This document shows positions 1 to 9,421 of a stretch of DNA of 64,000 nucleotides, piece by piece. Numbering within the stretch: position 1 is the stretch's first letter; each line of letters starts with the position of its first letter. Source of the DNA: Salinicola endophyticus (GTDB lineage: Bacteria > Pseudomonadota > Gammaproteobacteria > Pseudomonadales > Halomonadaceae); NCBI RefSeq assembly GCF_040536835.1, contig NZ_CP159578.1:1798001-1862000 (forward strand), given 5' to 3'. The notes under the pieces were generated by a model. That model made no database searches. It was not told the DNA's origin and saw nothing but the letters and a program-made list of their open reading frames with translations. Made by a program: the position numbers and the translations under genes.

Positions 1-1052
1 TAGGCCAGGCCCTGTCGGCGCAGGCTGTCGTGGTCGTCGGGGAACTCAGCGAATACCTCGCCGAGCTGGCGCTGGTGAGTCGCGTTGTCGGTCGCTGGCG
101 GCAACTCACGCGAGCGCGCCAGCAGGGCGTCGTAGCGCTCGCGGCCGGCTCGGGTCAAGGCGATGCCGCGCTGCTCGATCTCGCCGAAGCGTGCGGTATG
201 GGTTCCGTCGTCGCGACCGGCGAAGCGGATCGACTCCTCGAGCGCCTTGAAGCTGGTCTGGCGCAGCAGGATCGGGCAGCGCCGCGGCGGCGGGCCCTCG
301 ATCACCGCCTTGGGGTCGATGCCGTAGGCGGGCATCGCCGCCTGGGCGGCGTCGATATCCAGGGTGCGCGGCGTCAGGTGGTTGATGTGCGGGCCGCGGA
401 AGCAGACCACGTCGGCGACCAGACGGTGGGCATCGTGCAGCGCCTGATAGGTGGCGTGGTCGACGGTGGCGTCCTGGTGCCAGCGGAAGGTCTCCAGGAT
501 CGCCTCGACGAAGCGTTCGGCCTGGTGGGTGTCGAAGCCCCCCTGGCGCTCGCCGAGATCGAGCAGCTCGCGCGCTTGTGCAGTGAAGATGTCACGTCCG
601 GCGAGGATGGCGGCGGCCTGGCGCCGCAGGTCGTCATCGCTGATCAGCTCGAGGCGCAGCAGCGAGGTGAAGACGCGGAACGGATTGCGCTTGAGCGCCG
701 CCTCGTCGACCGGGCGGAACGCGGTGGAGTGGACCGGAACCCCGGCCTGGGAGAGATCGTAGTAGCCGACCGGCTCCATGCCCATCAGGGCGAAGACCCG
801 GCGCAGCAGCGACAGCTCCTCGGCGGTGCCGACACGGATGGCGCCGTGGCGCTCGACGTCGAGGCGCTCGAGCTCGCCGCCCGCGACCAGCGTCTGCTCC
901 AGCGCCGGGTCCGCCGCCAAGGCCTTGGCGTTGATGTCGGCGACCAGTTCGAGCAGGGTGCCGTACTGCGGCACCTCGTGGCGGTACATGTCGGACATCG
1001 CCTGCGAAAAGGCGGTGCGAACCTCGTCGGGGGATACCAGGGAAAGCGTCAT
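1..1052 (-). CDS. hglS: 2-oxoadipate dioxygenase/decarboxylase (YdcJ/HglS, DUF1338), C-terminus cut by window edge
   Basis: The reverse strand reads from an ATG at 1052 without a stop to the window edge, giving about 350 residues that begin MTLSLVSPDEVRTAFSQAM. The stretches MYRHEVPQYGTLLELV, RHGAIRVGTAEEL, PVGYYDLSQAGVPVHSTAFR, FRWHQDATVD, GPHINHLTPRTLDID and SFKALEESIRF match my memory of Pseudomonas putida HglS and E. coli YdcJ. The family uses a non-haem metal centre to convert 2-oxoadipate to D-2-hydroxyglutarate in D-lysine/2-aminoadipate catabolism. The conserved early His (RHEVPQYGT) and the HQDATVD segment, where metal ligands are expected, are present. The family is about 460 residues long, so roughly the last quarter, including the third metal ligand, lies beyond position 1. 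No strong ribosome site is visible upstream of the ATG. No other lysine-catabolism gene is in view, so the pathway role rests on the family. Confidence 0.9.
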   Translation of the reverse strand, partial: MTLSLVSPDEVRTAFSQAMSDMYRHEVPQYGTLLELVADINAKALAADPALEQTLVAGGELERLDVERHGAIRVGTAEELSLLRRVFALMGMEPVGYYDLSQAGVPVHSTAFRPVDEAALKRNPFRVFTSLLRLELISDDDLRRQAAAILAGRDIFTAQARELLDLGERQGGFDTHQAERFVEAILETFRWHQDATVDHATYQALHDAHRLVADVVCFRGPHINHLTPRTLDIDAAQAAMPAYGIDPKAVIEGPPPRRCPILLRQTSFKALEESIRFAGRDDGTHTARFGEIEQRGIALTRAGRERYDALLARSRELPPATDNATHQRQLGEVFAEFPDDHDSLRRQGLA

Positions 1053-1294
1053 GATGGGATGGCTCGATGCGCGAAGGGTGAGTTCAGGGTCCCATCCTTC
1101 GCCATCACGGGCGGGCTGACAAGGGCGTGTGGGCGCGCCGGGCCCAATCGATAAAGCCGGGTCGCATTTGCGGAAATGACAGCGTTGGCGGCGCCCGCCG
1201 GCGCCGCTTCTCTCGACCCGGCTTCGAGCGCCTTTCACAACCGCTAGATCCGGCGCCCATCGTCAGAGGATTTGGGAATGGGTTCTCAGCGGCC

Positions 1295-2779
1295 TCAGGC
1301 GCGCTGGAAGCGGCGGGTCAGACCCGGCAGCAGCAGCAGCAGCGCAAGCCCCCAGGCCGGCCAGCTGCCGGTGCGCGTGAAGGGCGTCAGCCCGGTCATC
1401 GGGACCACCTCGCCGACCACGCTGGCGGGAGTGAACTGGGGCGCGCGTTCGCGCAGCCGGCCCTGGTCGTCGATGATCGCGGTGACCCCGTTGCTGGTGG
1501 CGCGGACCACGTAGCGGCCGTTCTCCAGTGCACGCAGACGGGCCATCTGCAGGTGCTGCAGCGGGCCGATCGAGCGTCCAAACCAGGTGTCGTTGGAGAC
1601 GGTGAGCAGCACGTTGCTGTCACGCGCGCGCTCGGCGACCAGATCCGGGTAGACGATCTCGTAGCAGATGGCGCTGCCGATGGCGATGCCATGGGTCAGG
1701 ATCGGCGGCTGCGAGTCGGCGCCGGCGCTGAAGTCCGACATCGGCAGGTTGAAGAAGTCGATCACCCCACGCAGCAGGAAGTCGAGCGGCAGGAACTCGC
1801 CGAACGGTACCAGGTGCGCCTTGCGGTACTCGCCGCGGGTGGCGCCGACACCGATGATGGCGTTGTAGTAGCGCTCATCGGCATCGCGCTGGACGATCCC
1901 GGTGAGCAGCGCGCTCTGCTCGGGCAGCGTTGCCTGCAGCCGCTCCAGATAGGGCAGCGCCTGCTGCGCCAGCATCGGCAGCGCGGTTTCCGGCCAGACG
2001 ATCACATCGACGTCGTCGGGCAGCTCGCGGGTCATGCGGGTATAGGTGTTGACCGCCTGGCGCTGGCCCTCGGGGCTCCACTTGCTGAGCTGGGGCAGAT
2101 CGCCCTGGAGCAGTGCGAAGCGAAGCGGGTCGGCGGCCTGCTGGGTCCAGTGGGTCGGCAGCAGCAGCGGCAGCAGCCAGAGCGCGGCGAGGGGGGCCGC
2201 GGCCCACCAGCGGCGGCGGCAGAAGGCCACCAGCAGGGTGCCGGAGAGCGCCACGATCAACGACAGCAGATAGACCCCGCCGACCGGCGCCCAGGGCGCC
2301 AGCGGCGAGTCGACCTGGGCGCTGCCCAGCAGCAGCCAGGGGAAGCCGGTGAAGGCCCAGCTACGGAAGGCCTCGCCCAGTACCCAGGCGCCGGCGAAGC
2401 TCAACACGGCCCAGCGTGGCGTGGTGAAGCGCCGGTAGAGACCGAAGATCAGGGCGTGGAACAGCGCCAGGGTGGCGACGAAGAGCACGGTCAGGAACAG
2501 CGCCAGCGGTACCCCGGTGTAGCCGTAGTCGTGGATCGAGACATAGACCCAGGAAGCGCCGCTACCGAACAGCGCGACCCCGAACAGCCATCCGCGCAGG
2601 GTGGCCTGGCCCAGGGTCAGGCGGTGCTGGTCGAGGGCCATCAGCGCGACGGCGATCGGCCCCAGCCACCAGAGATGAAAGGGGGCAAAGCTCAGCGTGG
2701 CCAGCACCCCGGCGACCAGCGCGGCGAGATAGGCCGGCCATGGGCGGCGGGCGGAGATAAGGGGTAGGGCGGCGGGCAT
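1295..2779 (-). CDS. lnt: Apolipoprotein N-acyltransferase
   Basis: Inner-membrane enzyme that adds the third acyl chain to the N-terminal Cys of lipoproteins, the last step of lipoprotein maturation. The 494-residue product starts with a run of hydrophobic segments (about residues 15-210). A periplasmic nitrilase-like domain follows, and one membrane span lies at the C-terminus. The expected Glu-Lys-Cys triad is visible: Glu264 in VIVWPETALP, Lys320 in YRKAHLVPFGEFLP and Cys372 in AICYEIVYPD. Length and order match the family. The ATG at 2779 is preceded by AAGGAG at good spacing. It lies 72 bp downstream of corC on the same strand, the usual corC-lnt arrangement. The window contains possible substrates: the YajG-like protein, the small lipoprotein at 47975 and the TolC-family lipoprotein. 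Confidence 0.97.
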   Translation of the reverse strand: MPAALPLISARRPWPAYLAALVAGVLATLSFAPFHLWWLGPIAVALMALDQHRLTLGQATLRGWLFGVALFGSGASWVYVSIHDYGYTGVPLALFLTVLFVATLALFHALIFGLYRRFTTPRWAVLSFAGAWVLGEAFRSWAFTGFPWLLLGSAQVDSPLAPWAPVGGVYLLSLIVALSGTLLVAFCRRRWWAAAPLAALWLLPLLLPTHWTQQAADPLRFALLQGDLPQLSKWSPEGQRQAVNTYTRMTRELPDDVDVIVWPETALPMLAQQALPYLERLQATLPEQSALLTGIVQRDADERYYNAIIGVGATRGEYRKAHLVPFGEFLPLDFLLRGVIDFFNLPMSDFSAGADSQPPILTHGIAIGSAICYEIVYPDLVAERARDSNVLLTVSNDTWFGRSIGPLQHLQMARLRALENGRYVVRATSNGVTAIIDDQGRLRERAPQFTPASVVGEVVPMTGLTPFTRTGSWPAWGLALLLLLPGLTRRFQRA

Positions 2780-2851
2780 GGGGGCACTCCTTGCGCAAAG
2801 TGCCCCTTATATCAGAGTCGCTCGGCGGCGTCGCGGCGGCCGCCGTACGGC

Positions 2852-3745
2852 TCAGCCCTCGACGTGGCGTGCGCGCTCCTGCTCCAGCGCCGCGGGTACC
2901 GGACGCGCCTGCAGCAGGCGGATGCGCCGGTTGTCGGCGTTGAGCACGGTGAAGCGCCACTGGCCTAGATCGGTGTGCTCGTTGCGCCTCGGCAGATGGC
3001 CGAAGCGCTGCATGATCAGACCGCCGACGGTGTCGAACTCCTCGTCGGAGAACTCGGTGCCGAACTGCTCGTTGAAATCCTCGATCGGGGTGAGCGCACG
3101 CACCGCGAAGGTGCCGTCGCCGAGATCGCGAATGTCCTCTTCCTCGTCGGTGTCGTGTTCGTCCTCGATGTCGCCGACGATCTGCTCGAGGATATCCTCG
3201 ATGGTGACGATACCGGCAGTACCGCCGTACTCGTCGACCACGACCGCCATATGGTTATGGGTATCGCGGAACTCCTTGAGCAGGCTGTTGAGACGCTTGG
3301 ACTCGGGCACGAACATCGCCGGACGCAGCACGTCACGCAGCGAAAACGCCTCGCGCTCCTGGCTGTTGCGCTTGAGCAGCGGCAGCAGATCCTTGACCAG
3401 CAGGATGCCGAGCACGTCATCCAGGTTGTCGTCGATCACCGGGTAGCGCGAGTGGGCGGTCTCCAGAATGATCGGCAGGCAGTCTTCCGGGCGCTGGTCG
3501 ACGCACACCGCGGTGACTTGCGAGCGCGGAATCATCACCTCGCGCACCTGCTGGTCGCTGATCTGGAAGGCGCCCTCGATGATGGTCAGGGCGTCCTGGT
3601 CGAGGTTGAGCTTGGGCCCCGCTTCACGCAGGAAGGTGAGCAGCTCCTCGCGGGAGCTGGGCTCGTCGAAATCGCTCGAGAAGGTACTGATCAGCTTTTC
3701 CAGCCAGGATCGACTGTTCTGGCTACTCGATCGGTCTTCGCTCAT
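2852..3745 (-). CDS. corC: CorC/HlyC-family CBS-domain protein
   Basis: 297-residue homologue of E. coli YbeX/CorC. A basic/acidic N-terminal segment is followed by paired CBS domains (REVMIPRSQVTAV, HSRYPVIDDNLDDVLGILLVKDLLP, MAVVVDEYGGTAGIVTIEDIL) and a C-terminal CorC_HlyC domain (FNEQFGTEFSDEEFDTVGGL). The family has been linked to magnesium/cobalt efflux and to ribosome and heat-stress phenotypes through its ybeZ-ybeY neighbours; its exact molecular role remains debated. I chose the ATG at 3745 (MSEDRSSSQNS) because it matches the family N-terminus. The frame stays open 54 nt further upstream. There is a 336-bp gap between it and ybeY, so it may have its own promoter. lnt follows 72 bp downstream. 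Confidence 0.95.
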   Translation of the reverse strand: MSEDRSSSQNSRSWLEKLISTFSSDFDEPSSREELLTFLREAGPKLNLDQDALTIIEGAFQISDQQVREVMIPRSQVTAVCVDQRPEDCLPIILETAHSRYPVIDDNLDDVLGILLVKDLLPLLKRNSQEREAFSLRDVLRPAMFVPESKRLNSLLKEFRDTHNHMAVVVDEYGGTAGIVTIEDILEQIVGDIEDEHDTDEEEDIRDLGDGTFAVRALTPIEDFNEQFGTEFSDEEFDTVGGLIMQRFGHLPRRNEHTDLGQWRFTVLNADNRRIRLLQARPVPAALEQERARHVEG

Positions 3746-4081
3746 GAGTGGGAGTCTCTTGTCCTCGGATGCCGTTGGGGCTGGGTACGAAAACGACACG
3801 CGCTACCGGGCCAAGGCTGGCCCGAGAGCGCGTGTCGGTAATGGGGTCTTGCCGCCGGGGCGGCAAAGGAGTCCGGGCCGTGTCCCTGCCGCCGGGCACC
3901 GCGTGGCGGAGGCTCGTCGACAGGATCGTCCATCTGGGACGGGCTGGCGTCGGTGCGCTCCCGGCAGGGAGCGGCGTGCGTCGATGTCGGCATGGCGTCG
4001 ATGTGGTTGCCTGGACGGTCGCTTCGGTAGTCAGTCGAGTACGTCGGTCAAATGCATCAGTCGGTCGAGTCAGTCAGGGCG
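3746..4081. other. 336-bp non-coding gap inside the ybeZ-ybeY-corC-lnt block
   Basis: I see no convincing gene here. Short open frames exist on both strands but resemble GC-rich noise. Near the ybeY side the sequence is built from GTCA/GTCG-type words: AGTCAGTCGAGT around 4029-4040 and a similar AGTCGGTCGAGT about 20 nt later. The gap is long for genes that are usually tightly linked, so a separate corC-lnt promoter is plausible, but I could not identify one with confidence. Confidence 0.5.
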
Positions 4082-4573
4082 TCAGGCGTCCGACGCGTCT
4101 TCCGACCGCTCCTCCCGATAGGGGTCGGCAATGCCGATCCCGGCCAGCAGAGTGCGCTCCAGCGCTTCCATCTCTTCGGCCTCTGCGTCATCTATATGGT
4201 CATAGCCGAGCAAATGCAAGCAGCCATGTATTACCAGATGGGCGTAGTGATCGTGGCAGGACTTGCCCTGTTCGGCGGCTTCGGCGGCCACCACGGCGTG
4301 GCAGATCACCAGATCGCCGAGCAGGCCCAGCTCGATGCCCGGCGGCGCCTCGAAGGGAAACGAGAGCACGTTGGTGGGCTTGTCCTTGCCGCGGTAGTCG
4401 CGATTGAGCTGTTGGCTTTCGTCACGTTCGACGAAGCGCACGGTGAGTTCGCGGCGCGGCTCCTCGACGTGGTCGAGGACCCGCGCGACCCAGGCCTCGA
4501 GGTCGGCGAGGCCGGGCAGCTCGGCGGCGGCCGCGTCGGCCACCGCGACCTGGCGATCGATCTCGAGGGTCAC
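4082..4573 (-). CDS. ybeY: Endoribonuclease YbeY (rRNA maturation)
   Basis: 163-residue zinc-dependent RNase that takes part in 16S rRNA 3'-end maturation and 70S ribosome quality control in the cytoplasm. The signature [11 protein letters not shown] is complete, with the three metal-binding histidines at residues 116, 120 and 126. The upstream [16 protein letters not shown] segment is also typical. The start is a GTG at 4573 that overlaps the ybeZ stop by four bases (GTGA), implying translational coupling. That coupling fits the known functional link between YbeY and the PhoH-like ATPase YbeZ. The C-terminus is acidic and slightly extended ([11 protein letters not shown]). Confidence 0.96.
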   Translation of the reverse strand: MTLEIDRQVAVADAAAAELPGLADLEAWVARVLDHVEEPRRELTVRFVERDESQQLNRDYRGKDKPTNVLSFPFEAPPGIELGLLGDLVICHAVVAAEAAEQGKSCHDHYAHLVIHGCLHLLGYDHIDDAEAEEMEALERTLLAGIGIADPYREERSEDASDA

Positions 4574-5637
4574 GAGGCACCACCGTCACGCGCGGCGCTG
4601 GCTTCCAGACGCGCCTGACGCCGCTCTTCGCGACGCTTGCGATCGGCGGCTTCCTCGCTCGCTTCGTGGAGATCGTAGGCCTCGATGATGCGCTGCACCA
4701 GGGGATGGCGTACCACGTCCTTGGGGGCGAACTGGGTAATGCCGATGCCCGCGGTGTCGCGCAGCACTTCGAGCACATGGATCAGGCCGGAACTCGACCC
4801 GCGCGGCAGGTCGACCTGGCTGGCGTCGCCGGTGATCACCGCGGTGGAGCCGAAGCCGATACGCGTCAGGAACATCTTCATCTGCTCGCGCGTGGTGTTC
4901 TGGCTCTCGTCGAGGATGATGAAAGCGTTGTTGAGTGTGCGCCCGCGCATGTAGGCAAGCGGGGCGATCTCGATGATCTGGCGCTCGATCAGCTTGTTGA
5001 CCTGTTCAAAGCCGAGCATCTCGTAGAGCGCGTCGTAGAGCGGGCGCAGGTAGGGATCGATCTTCTGCGCCAGGTCGCCGGGCAGGAAGCCCAGCTTCTC
5101 ACCCGCCTCGACCGCCGGGCGCACCAGCAGGATGCGGCGCACTTCCTGGCGATTGAGCGCCTCGACCGCCGCGGCCACCGCCAGGTAGGTCTTGCCGGTG
5201 CCCGCTGGACCGATACCGAAGTTGATATCGTGGCGGCGGATGCTGGCGACATAGCCCTGCTGATTGAAGCCGCGGGGCTTGATCAGCGCCCGCGGCGTGC
5301 GGATCAGGATACCGCCTTCCTCGAGATCGCCGGTCTCCTCCTCGAGCGCCTCGATCCCGGATTCCTGCAGATAGAGGTGGACAGTATCGGGGAGCAGCTC
5401 CTCGGCCTCGGTCTCACGGTAGAGGTGTTCGAGCACGTTGGCAGCAGCCTTGACGCTGGCCTCGGGGCCGGCGAGCTGGAAGGTGTTGCCGCGGTTGCGC
5501 AGCGTCACGCCGAGGCGCGTTTCGATCAGCTTGAGGTGTTCGTCGCGCTGCCCGCACAGGCTGGCGAGGCGCATGGGATCGTTGGGTTCGAGCGTCAGTG
5601 ACACGACGCGCTGGGCGGACTGGTGGTCTTGAGTCAA
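4570..5637 (-). CDS. ybeZ: PhoH-like ATPase YbeZ
   Basis: 355-residue P-loop ATPase of the PhoH family. Walker A is GPAGTGKT at about residues 143-150, followed by [30 protein letters not shown] and a Walker B in [12 protein letters not shown]. An N-terminal KH-like segment (about residues 12-75) precedes the ATPase core, as in E. coli YbeZ. The first codon appears to be TTG at 5637; no strong ribosome site precedes it, and the next internal Met is at residue 22. The C-terminal tail is highly charged. The gene overlaps ybeY by four bases and lies 183 bp downstream of miaB, the usual gammaproteobacterial order. It is thought to act with YbeY in RNA metabolism; a direct biochemical role is not shown by the sequence. 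Confidence 0.95.
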   Translation of the reverse strand: MTQDHQSAQRVVSLTLEPNDPMRLASLCGQRDEHLKLIETRLGVTLRNRGNTFQLAGPEASVKAAANVLEHLYRETEAEELLPDTVHLYLQESGIEALEEETGDLEEGGILIRTPRALIKPRGFNQQGYVASIRRHDINFGIGPAGTGKTYLAVAAAVEALNRQEVRRILLVRPAVEAGEKLGFLPGDLAQKIDPYLRPLYDALYEMLGFEQVNKLIERQIIEIAPLAYMRGRTLNNAFIILDESQNTTREQMKMFLTRIGFGSTAVITGDASQVDLPRGSSSGLIHVLEVLRDTAGIGITQFAPKDVVRHPLVQRIIEAYDLHEASEEAADRKRREERRQARLEASAARDGGAS

Positions 5638-5820
5638 CGCAGAAGGATCCGTCGATGATGTGAAGTGGAAGCTGTCAGCTTACTGCGACGCTTCCCGCGG
5701 GGGCAATGCTCCAGGATAACCAATCTCCCACGGGCGTGGGCCGGCGATGCGCCCGCGACCGGCCGAGCGCGGCGCGGGGTGCGCCGCGTACGGCCGCGGG
5801 CCGGTGTCACGGTGGTGGCA

Positions 5821-7170
5821 TCAATAGCGGGCGTCGGAGACCAGCTCGCCGCGCAGCGAGTTGGGCAGCGCCTCGGTGATCGAGACGTCGACGAAATGGC
5901 CGATCAGGCGGGTCGGGTCGTCGGCGCGGAAGTTGACCACGCGGTTGTTCTCGGTGCGCCCGGAGAGCTTGCCCGGGTCCTTGGGCGAGAAGCCGGTGAC
6001 CAGGATGCGCTCGACGTTGCCGACCATGTGCCGGCTGATCTGCTGGGTCTGCTGATTGAGACGGGTCTGCAGCAGTGCCAGGCGCTGCTTCTTGGTCTCC
6101 TCCGGCGTGTCGTCGGGTAGTGAGGAGGCCGGGGTGCCCGGGCGCTTGGAGTAGATGAAGCTGAACGAGGCGTCGAAACCGATGCGCTGGATCAGATCCA
6201 TCGTCTGGGCGAAATCCTCGTCGGTCTCGCCGGGAAAGCCGATGATGAAGTCCGAGGAGAAGCTGATGTCCGGGCGCAGGGCGCGGATACGCTCTAGCTT
6301 GTCGATGTACATGTCGCGGCCGTGGCCGCGTTTCATCGCCGCCAGGATGCGATCGGAGCCGGACTGCACCGGTAGATGCAGATGGCTGACCAGCTCGGGG
6401 ATCTCGGCGTAGGCCTCGATCAGGCTGTCGGAGAACTCCACCGGGTGCGAGGTGGTGAAGCGGATACGGTCGATGCCCTCGACGGCGGCCACGCAGGCGA
6501 TCAGCTCGGCCAGGTCGATCTCGTCGCCCTCGGCGTCGCGGCCGCGATAGGCGTTGACGTTCTGCCCCAGCAGGTTGATCTCGCGCACGCCTTGTTCGGC
6601 CAGATGCACCACCTCTTCCATCACCGACTCGAACGGGCGCGAGACCTCCTCGCCACGGGTGTAGGGCACCACGCAGAAGGTGCAGTACTTCGAACACCCC
6701 TCCATCACCGAGACGAAGGCGGTGGCGCCGTCGGACTTGGGCTTGGGCAGGTGGTCGAACTTCTCGATCTCGGGGAAGGTGACGTCCACCGTCTGGATCG
6801 GCGTCGCGCTCTTGCTGCGCGCGTCGAGCATCGTCGGCAGCCGGTGCAGGGTCTGCGGACCGAACACCATGTCGACGTGCGGTGCGCGCTTGCGGATGTT
6901 CTCGCCTTCCTGGCTGGCCACGCAGCCGCCCACGCCGATCACCAGGTCGGGCTTGGCGGCCTTCAGCTTCTTCCAGCGGCCGAGCTGATGGAACACCTTC
7001 TCCTGCGCCTTCTCGCGGATCGAGCAGGTATTCAGCAGGATGACGTCCGCTTCACGCTCGTCGTCGGTCATCTCGAGGCGGTGGGACTCACCGAGCAAAT
7101 CCGCCATGCGGGCGGAGTCGTACTCGTTCATCTGGCAGCCGTGCGTCTTGATGAAGAGCTTCTTCGTCAT
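5821..7170 (-). CDS. miaB: tRNA-2-methylthio-N6-isopentenyladenosine synthase MiaB
   Basis: 449-residue radical-SAM methylthiotransferase that converts i6A37 to ms2i6A37 in tRNAs reading UNN codons. Counting from the ATG at 7170 ([20 protein letters not shown]), the auxiliary cluster cysteines are Cys12, Cys49 and Cys83. The radical-SAM motif is Cys159, Cys163 and Cys166 in [18 protein letters not shown]-terminal TRAM domain ends the protein ([20 protein letters not shown]). An in-frame ATG at 7188 adds MAATQP and is an equal alternative; neither has a clear ribosome site. The gene heads the ybeZ-ybeY-corC-lnt group on the same strand and is divergent from the DUF1820 gene at 7421. Confidence 0.96.
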   Translation of the reverse strand: MTKKLFIKTHGCQMNEYDSARMADLLGESHRLEMTDDEREADVILLNTCSIREKAQEKVFHQLGRWKKLKAAKPDLVIGVGGCVASQEGENIRKRAPHVDMVFGPQTLHRLPTMLDARSKSATPIQTVDVTFPEIEKFDHLPKPKSDGATAFVSVMEGCSKYCTFCVVPYTRGEEVSRPFESVMEEVVHLAEQGVREINLLGQNVNAYRGRDAEGDEIDLAELIACVAAVEGIDRIRFTTSHPVEFSDSLIEAYAEIPELVSHLHLPVQSGSDRILAAMKRGHGRDMYIDKLERIRALRPDISFSSDFIIGFPGETDEDFAQTMDLIQRIGFDASFSFIYSKRPGTPASSLPDDTPEETKKQRLALLQTRLNQQTQQISRHMVGNVERILVTGFSPKDPGKLSGRTENNRVVNFRADDPTRLIGHFVDVSITEALPNSLRGELVSDARY

Positions 7171-7420
7171 GGGTTGCGTTGCGGCCATGCGCGCGTCACC
7201 GGTACTCGTGGGGAAAGAGGATAAGAGCGTTTCGCGCGGTGGGGTGTCGCCGTCGAGCGAGATCGCCATCGTCGCGAACGCGGCATTATACGGCCGCCGG
7301 CGGCTGGCGGCCAACCCGTGGCGCTCGCAAGCCCATCCGGCTGTGATACCCTTGCGCCTATTTGCGACCCGGACTGCGCTGGTGCTGCCGGGCGCCGTGA
7401 TGTCGGAGAGTCTTGCGTCT

Positions 7421-7750
7421 ATGTCGTCCAAGCCGGTCTATCGGGTGGTCTTCCACAATCAAGGGGAAGTGTGGGAACTCTACGCCCGCGAGATCTTTCA
7501 GAGTGACCTGTGGGGATTCATCGAAGTGGAGGCGTTCGTCTTCGAGGATCAGTCGAAGGTCGTCGTCGATCCCAGCGCCGAGAAGCTGCGGCGCACCTTC
7601 GATGGCGTCAGCCGCAGCTACATCCCCTACAGCGCGATCGTGCGTATCGACGAGGTCGAGCGCGGCGGGGTGGCCAAGGCGGTCAAGGCCGAGGGCAATG
7701 TCGCCGAATTCCCGCGCCCGATGGCGTGGCCGCCGCGCGAGGACAGCTGA
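7421..7750 (+). CDS. DUF1820 family protein
   Basis: A 109-residue cytoplasmic protein with no signal or membrane segment. It contains [59 protein letters not shown] and a short C-terminal tail. I recognise it as DUF1820, a small conserved family of unknown function that I remember beside the miaB block in pseudomonads. ATG at 7421 was preferred over the in-frame ATG at 7400 because the family starts close to YRVVFHNQ and a GGAGAG lies upstream. The mixed beta-strand and charged character, with DEVER near the end, resembles a small regulatory or RNA-binding fold, but that is only an impression. Confidence 0.85.
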   Translation: MSSKPVYRVVFHNQGEVWELYAREIFQSDLWGFIEVEAFVFEDQSKVVVDPSAEKLRRTFDGVSRSYIPYSAIVRIDEVERGGVAKAVKAEGNVAEFPRPMAWPPREDS

Positions 7751-7857
7751 GGTAGAGCCTGGCGCAGACCTCGGCGTTGATCAGAAATTCACCAATCTGT
7801 CGCCAGCGCCGGGATGACCAGCGTGTGACGACGACATGAAACCAGTTGTCCCAAACG

Positions 7858-8020
7858 TTATCCACAGAAAGTGTGGATGTCTCCCCGAGAGAGGTTGGGG
7901 ATGGCCAGCGAGCAACCGGACAACCGCCGCGGACGCCCGTCGTTCACGGCCCAACGATGCCTCTGCAGGACGCGGAGGCCGCTCATCGTCGCGTGGAACG
8001 AAGCCGAACCGTTATCCATT
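7858..8020. promoter_or_regulatory. DnaA-box-like sites upstream of the SH3-domain gene
   Basis: A perfect consensus DnaA box TTATCCACA lies at 7858-7866. It is followed after five bases by TGTGGATGT (7872-7880), seven of nine positions of an inverted box, making a small palindrome-like pair. A third site, TTATCCATT (8012-8020), matches seven of nine positions. All sit in the 291-bp non-coding stretch between the DUF1820 gene and the SH3-domain gene. Isolated boxes occur by chance and can also act in gene regulation. No AT-rich unwinding region or dnaA/dnaN gene is present, so this is not an origin. Confidence 0.4.
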
Positions 8021-8041
8021 AGCCACTAAGATCACGACGAC

Positions 8042-8662
8042 ATGTTGAAAATGCGAAATGTTGCGATGGGCTGCGCCGTGGGCGCGGCGCTTTTGTTCTC
8101 CGCCGGCGTCTCGGCGCAGAGCGACCACTGGGTCAGCGACAAGCTGCCCACCTTCGTGCGCAGTGGCCCCACCGATGGCTACCGCATCGTCGGCACCCTC
8201 GACAGCGGTGACCCGGTCACGGTGTTGCAGACCCAGGGCGACTACACCCAGGTGCGCGGCCCCGATGGCGACGAAGTCTGGATCCAGTCGCGCTTCGTGC
8301 AGGACACGCCGAGCGCCCAGCAGCAGCTGCCGGCCCTGCGTGACAAGGTCGCCAGCCTGACCCAGCGCCTCGACGGCATCGACGACGAGTGGAACCAGCG
8401 CGTGGCGGACCTGCGCAGCGAACTCGCCAGCCGCCAGCAGCAGGTCGACAAGCTGCAGACGAGCAACAACCAGCTCAGCCAGGCCTACTCCCAGGCGGAG
8501 TCCAAGATGCGCAACATGCAGGCGCGTCTGGATACCCAGGAGGAGGACCTGCTGATGCGCTACTTCATGTACGGCGGCGGGGTCGCCGGCGCGGGTCTGA
8601 TCCTGGGGTTGATCGTGCCGCACCTGCCGCGTCGCCGGCGCAAGCGCGACCGCTGGTTCTGA
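8042..8662 (+). CDS. SH3-domain signal-peptide membrane protein (TIGR04211/YgiM-like)
   Basis: 206 residues. The N-terminal signal sequence (GCAVGAALLFSAGVSAQS, cleavage likely after the Ala near residue 25) is followed by a bacterial SH3 domain (LPTFVRSGPTDGYRIVGTL, DPVTVLQTQGDYTQVR, GDEVWIQSRFVQ). Next comes a coiled-coil region of about 80 residues (ALRDKVASLTQRLDGIDDEW to LDTQEEDLL) and one C-terminal transmembrane helix (MYGGGVAGAGLILGLIVPHL) ending in a strongly basic tail (RRRRKRDRW). This is the architecture of the TIGR04211 family, including E. coli YgiM. The protein is predicted to be anchored in the inner membrane with the SH3 domain in the periplasm. Function is unknown, with a cell-wall-associated role inferred from the SH3 domain. 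Confidence 0.88.
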   Translation: MLKMRNVAMGCAVGAALLFSAGVSAQSDHWVSDKLPTFVRSGPTDGYRIVGTLDSGDPVTVLQTQGDYTQVRGPDGDEVWIQSRFVQDTPSAQQQLPALRDKVASLTQRLDGIDDEWNQRVADLRSELASRQQQVDKLQTSNNQLSQAYSQAESKMRNMQARLDTQEEDLLMRYFMYGGGVAGAGLILGLIVPHLPRRRRKRDRWF

Positions 8663-8756
8663 GATCGCCCGGCGGCGGCACCGAGACCTCGGGCCGGCCG
8701 ATGAGGCGGTGGTGCTGAAAGGATGCGGGCGGTGACGAAAGAGAGGGCAGGGGCGG

Positions 8757-9392
8757 ATGCAGATCGACTGGCTGAGACGCTGGCGCGAGGGGCGCATCGG
8801 GTTTCATCGCGACGCCCCGCATGCCGCTCTGGTGAATCACTGGCCGCAGCTGGGGCTGGCCCCCGGAGCCAAGGTGCTGGTGCCGCTGTGCGGCAAGAGC
8901 CACGACATGCGCTGGCTGGCGGCGCAGGCGCATCCGGTGCTGGGTGTGGAGTTGTCGCCGCTGGCGGTGGATCAGTTCATCGGCGAGGGGGCACTGCCGG
9001 CCCTGCGCTATGCCCAGGCCGGTTTCTCCTGCGTGCGGCAGGGGCGGATCGAGCTGTGGTGCGGTGACTTCTTCCGCTTCCACGTCGAGCAGGCCGCCGA
9101 ACTCGCGGCCTTCTACGACCGCGCCGCGCTGATCGCGCTGCCGCGTGCCACGCGGCAGCGTTACGCCCACCATCTGGCCCAGCTGTTCCTGCCGGGTACC
9201 CAGGGGCTGCTGGTCACCCTGAGCCACGCCGACGGCGAGCAGGGGCCGCCCTACAGCGTCGACGCTGCGGAAGTCGAGCGGCTGCTGGGTCCCAACTTCG
9301 CCCTGCAGCGGCTGGATGGCCCGGGTGAACCCGACGCCAAGGGGGCCTGCGAGACGGTGTGGCATCTGCTGCGACGTGGGCCGTGCCGCTGA
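8757..9392 (+). CDS. tpm: Thiopurine S-methyltransferase
   Basis: 211-residue SAM-dependent methyltransferase of the TPMT family, which in bacteria methylates thiopurines and has been linked to selenite and tellurite methylation. The N-terminus MQIDWLRRWREGRIGFH is typical, followed by VLVPLCGKSHDMRWLA (SAM-binding), VLGVELSPLAVDQF, IELWCGDFF and FYDRAALIALP. Length matches the bacterial family (about 215). The gene lies 94 bp downstream of the SH3-domain gene on the same strand. A hairpin follows it at 9422-9460, where it converges with the YajG-like gene. Confidence 0.95.
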   Translation: MQIDWLRRWREGRIGFHRDAPHAALVNHWPQLGLAPGAKVLVPLCGKSHDMRWLAAQAHPVLGVELSPLAVDQFIGEGALPALRYAQAGFSCVRQGRIELWCGDFFRFHVEQAAELAAFYDRAALIALPRATRQRYAHHLAQLFLPGTQGLLVTLSHADGEQGPPYSVDAAEVERLLGPNFALQRLDGPGEPDAKGACETVWHLLRRGPCR

Positions 9393-9421
9393 AGTACGAT
9401 CCTTCCGACGACTCTGCTAAA

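Noticed and set aside
1127..2767. A long open frame on the + strand opposite lnt
   Set aside because: It is rich in Gln, Gly, Arg and Asp with no recognisable domain, and covers a clear lnt gene on the other strand. It is a GC-rich antisense shadow.
7858..8020. Replication origin
   Set aside because: Only one perfect DnaA box, no AT-rich unwinding element, and no dnaA, dnaN, gidA or parAB genes nearby.
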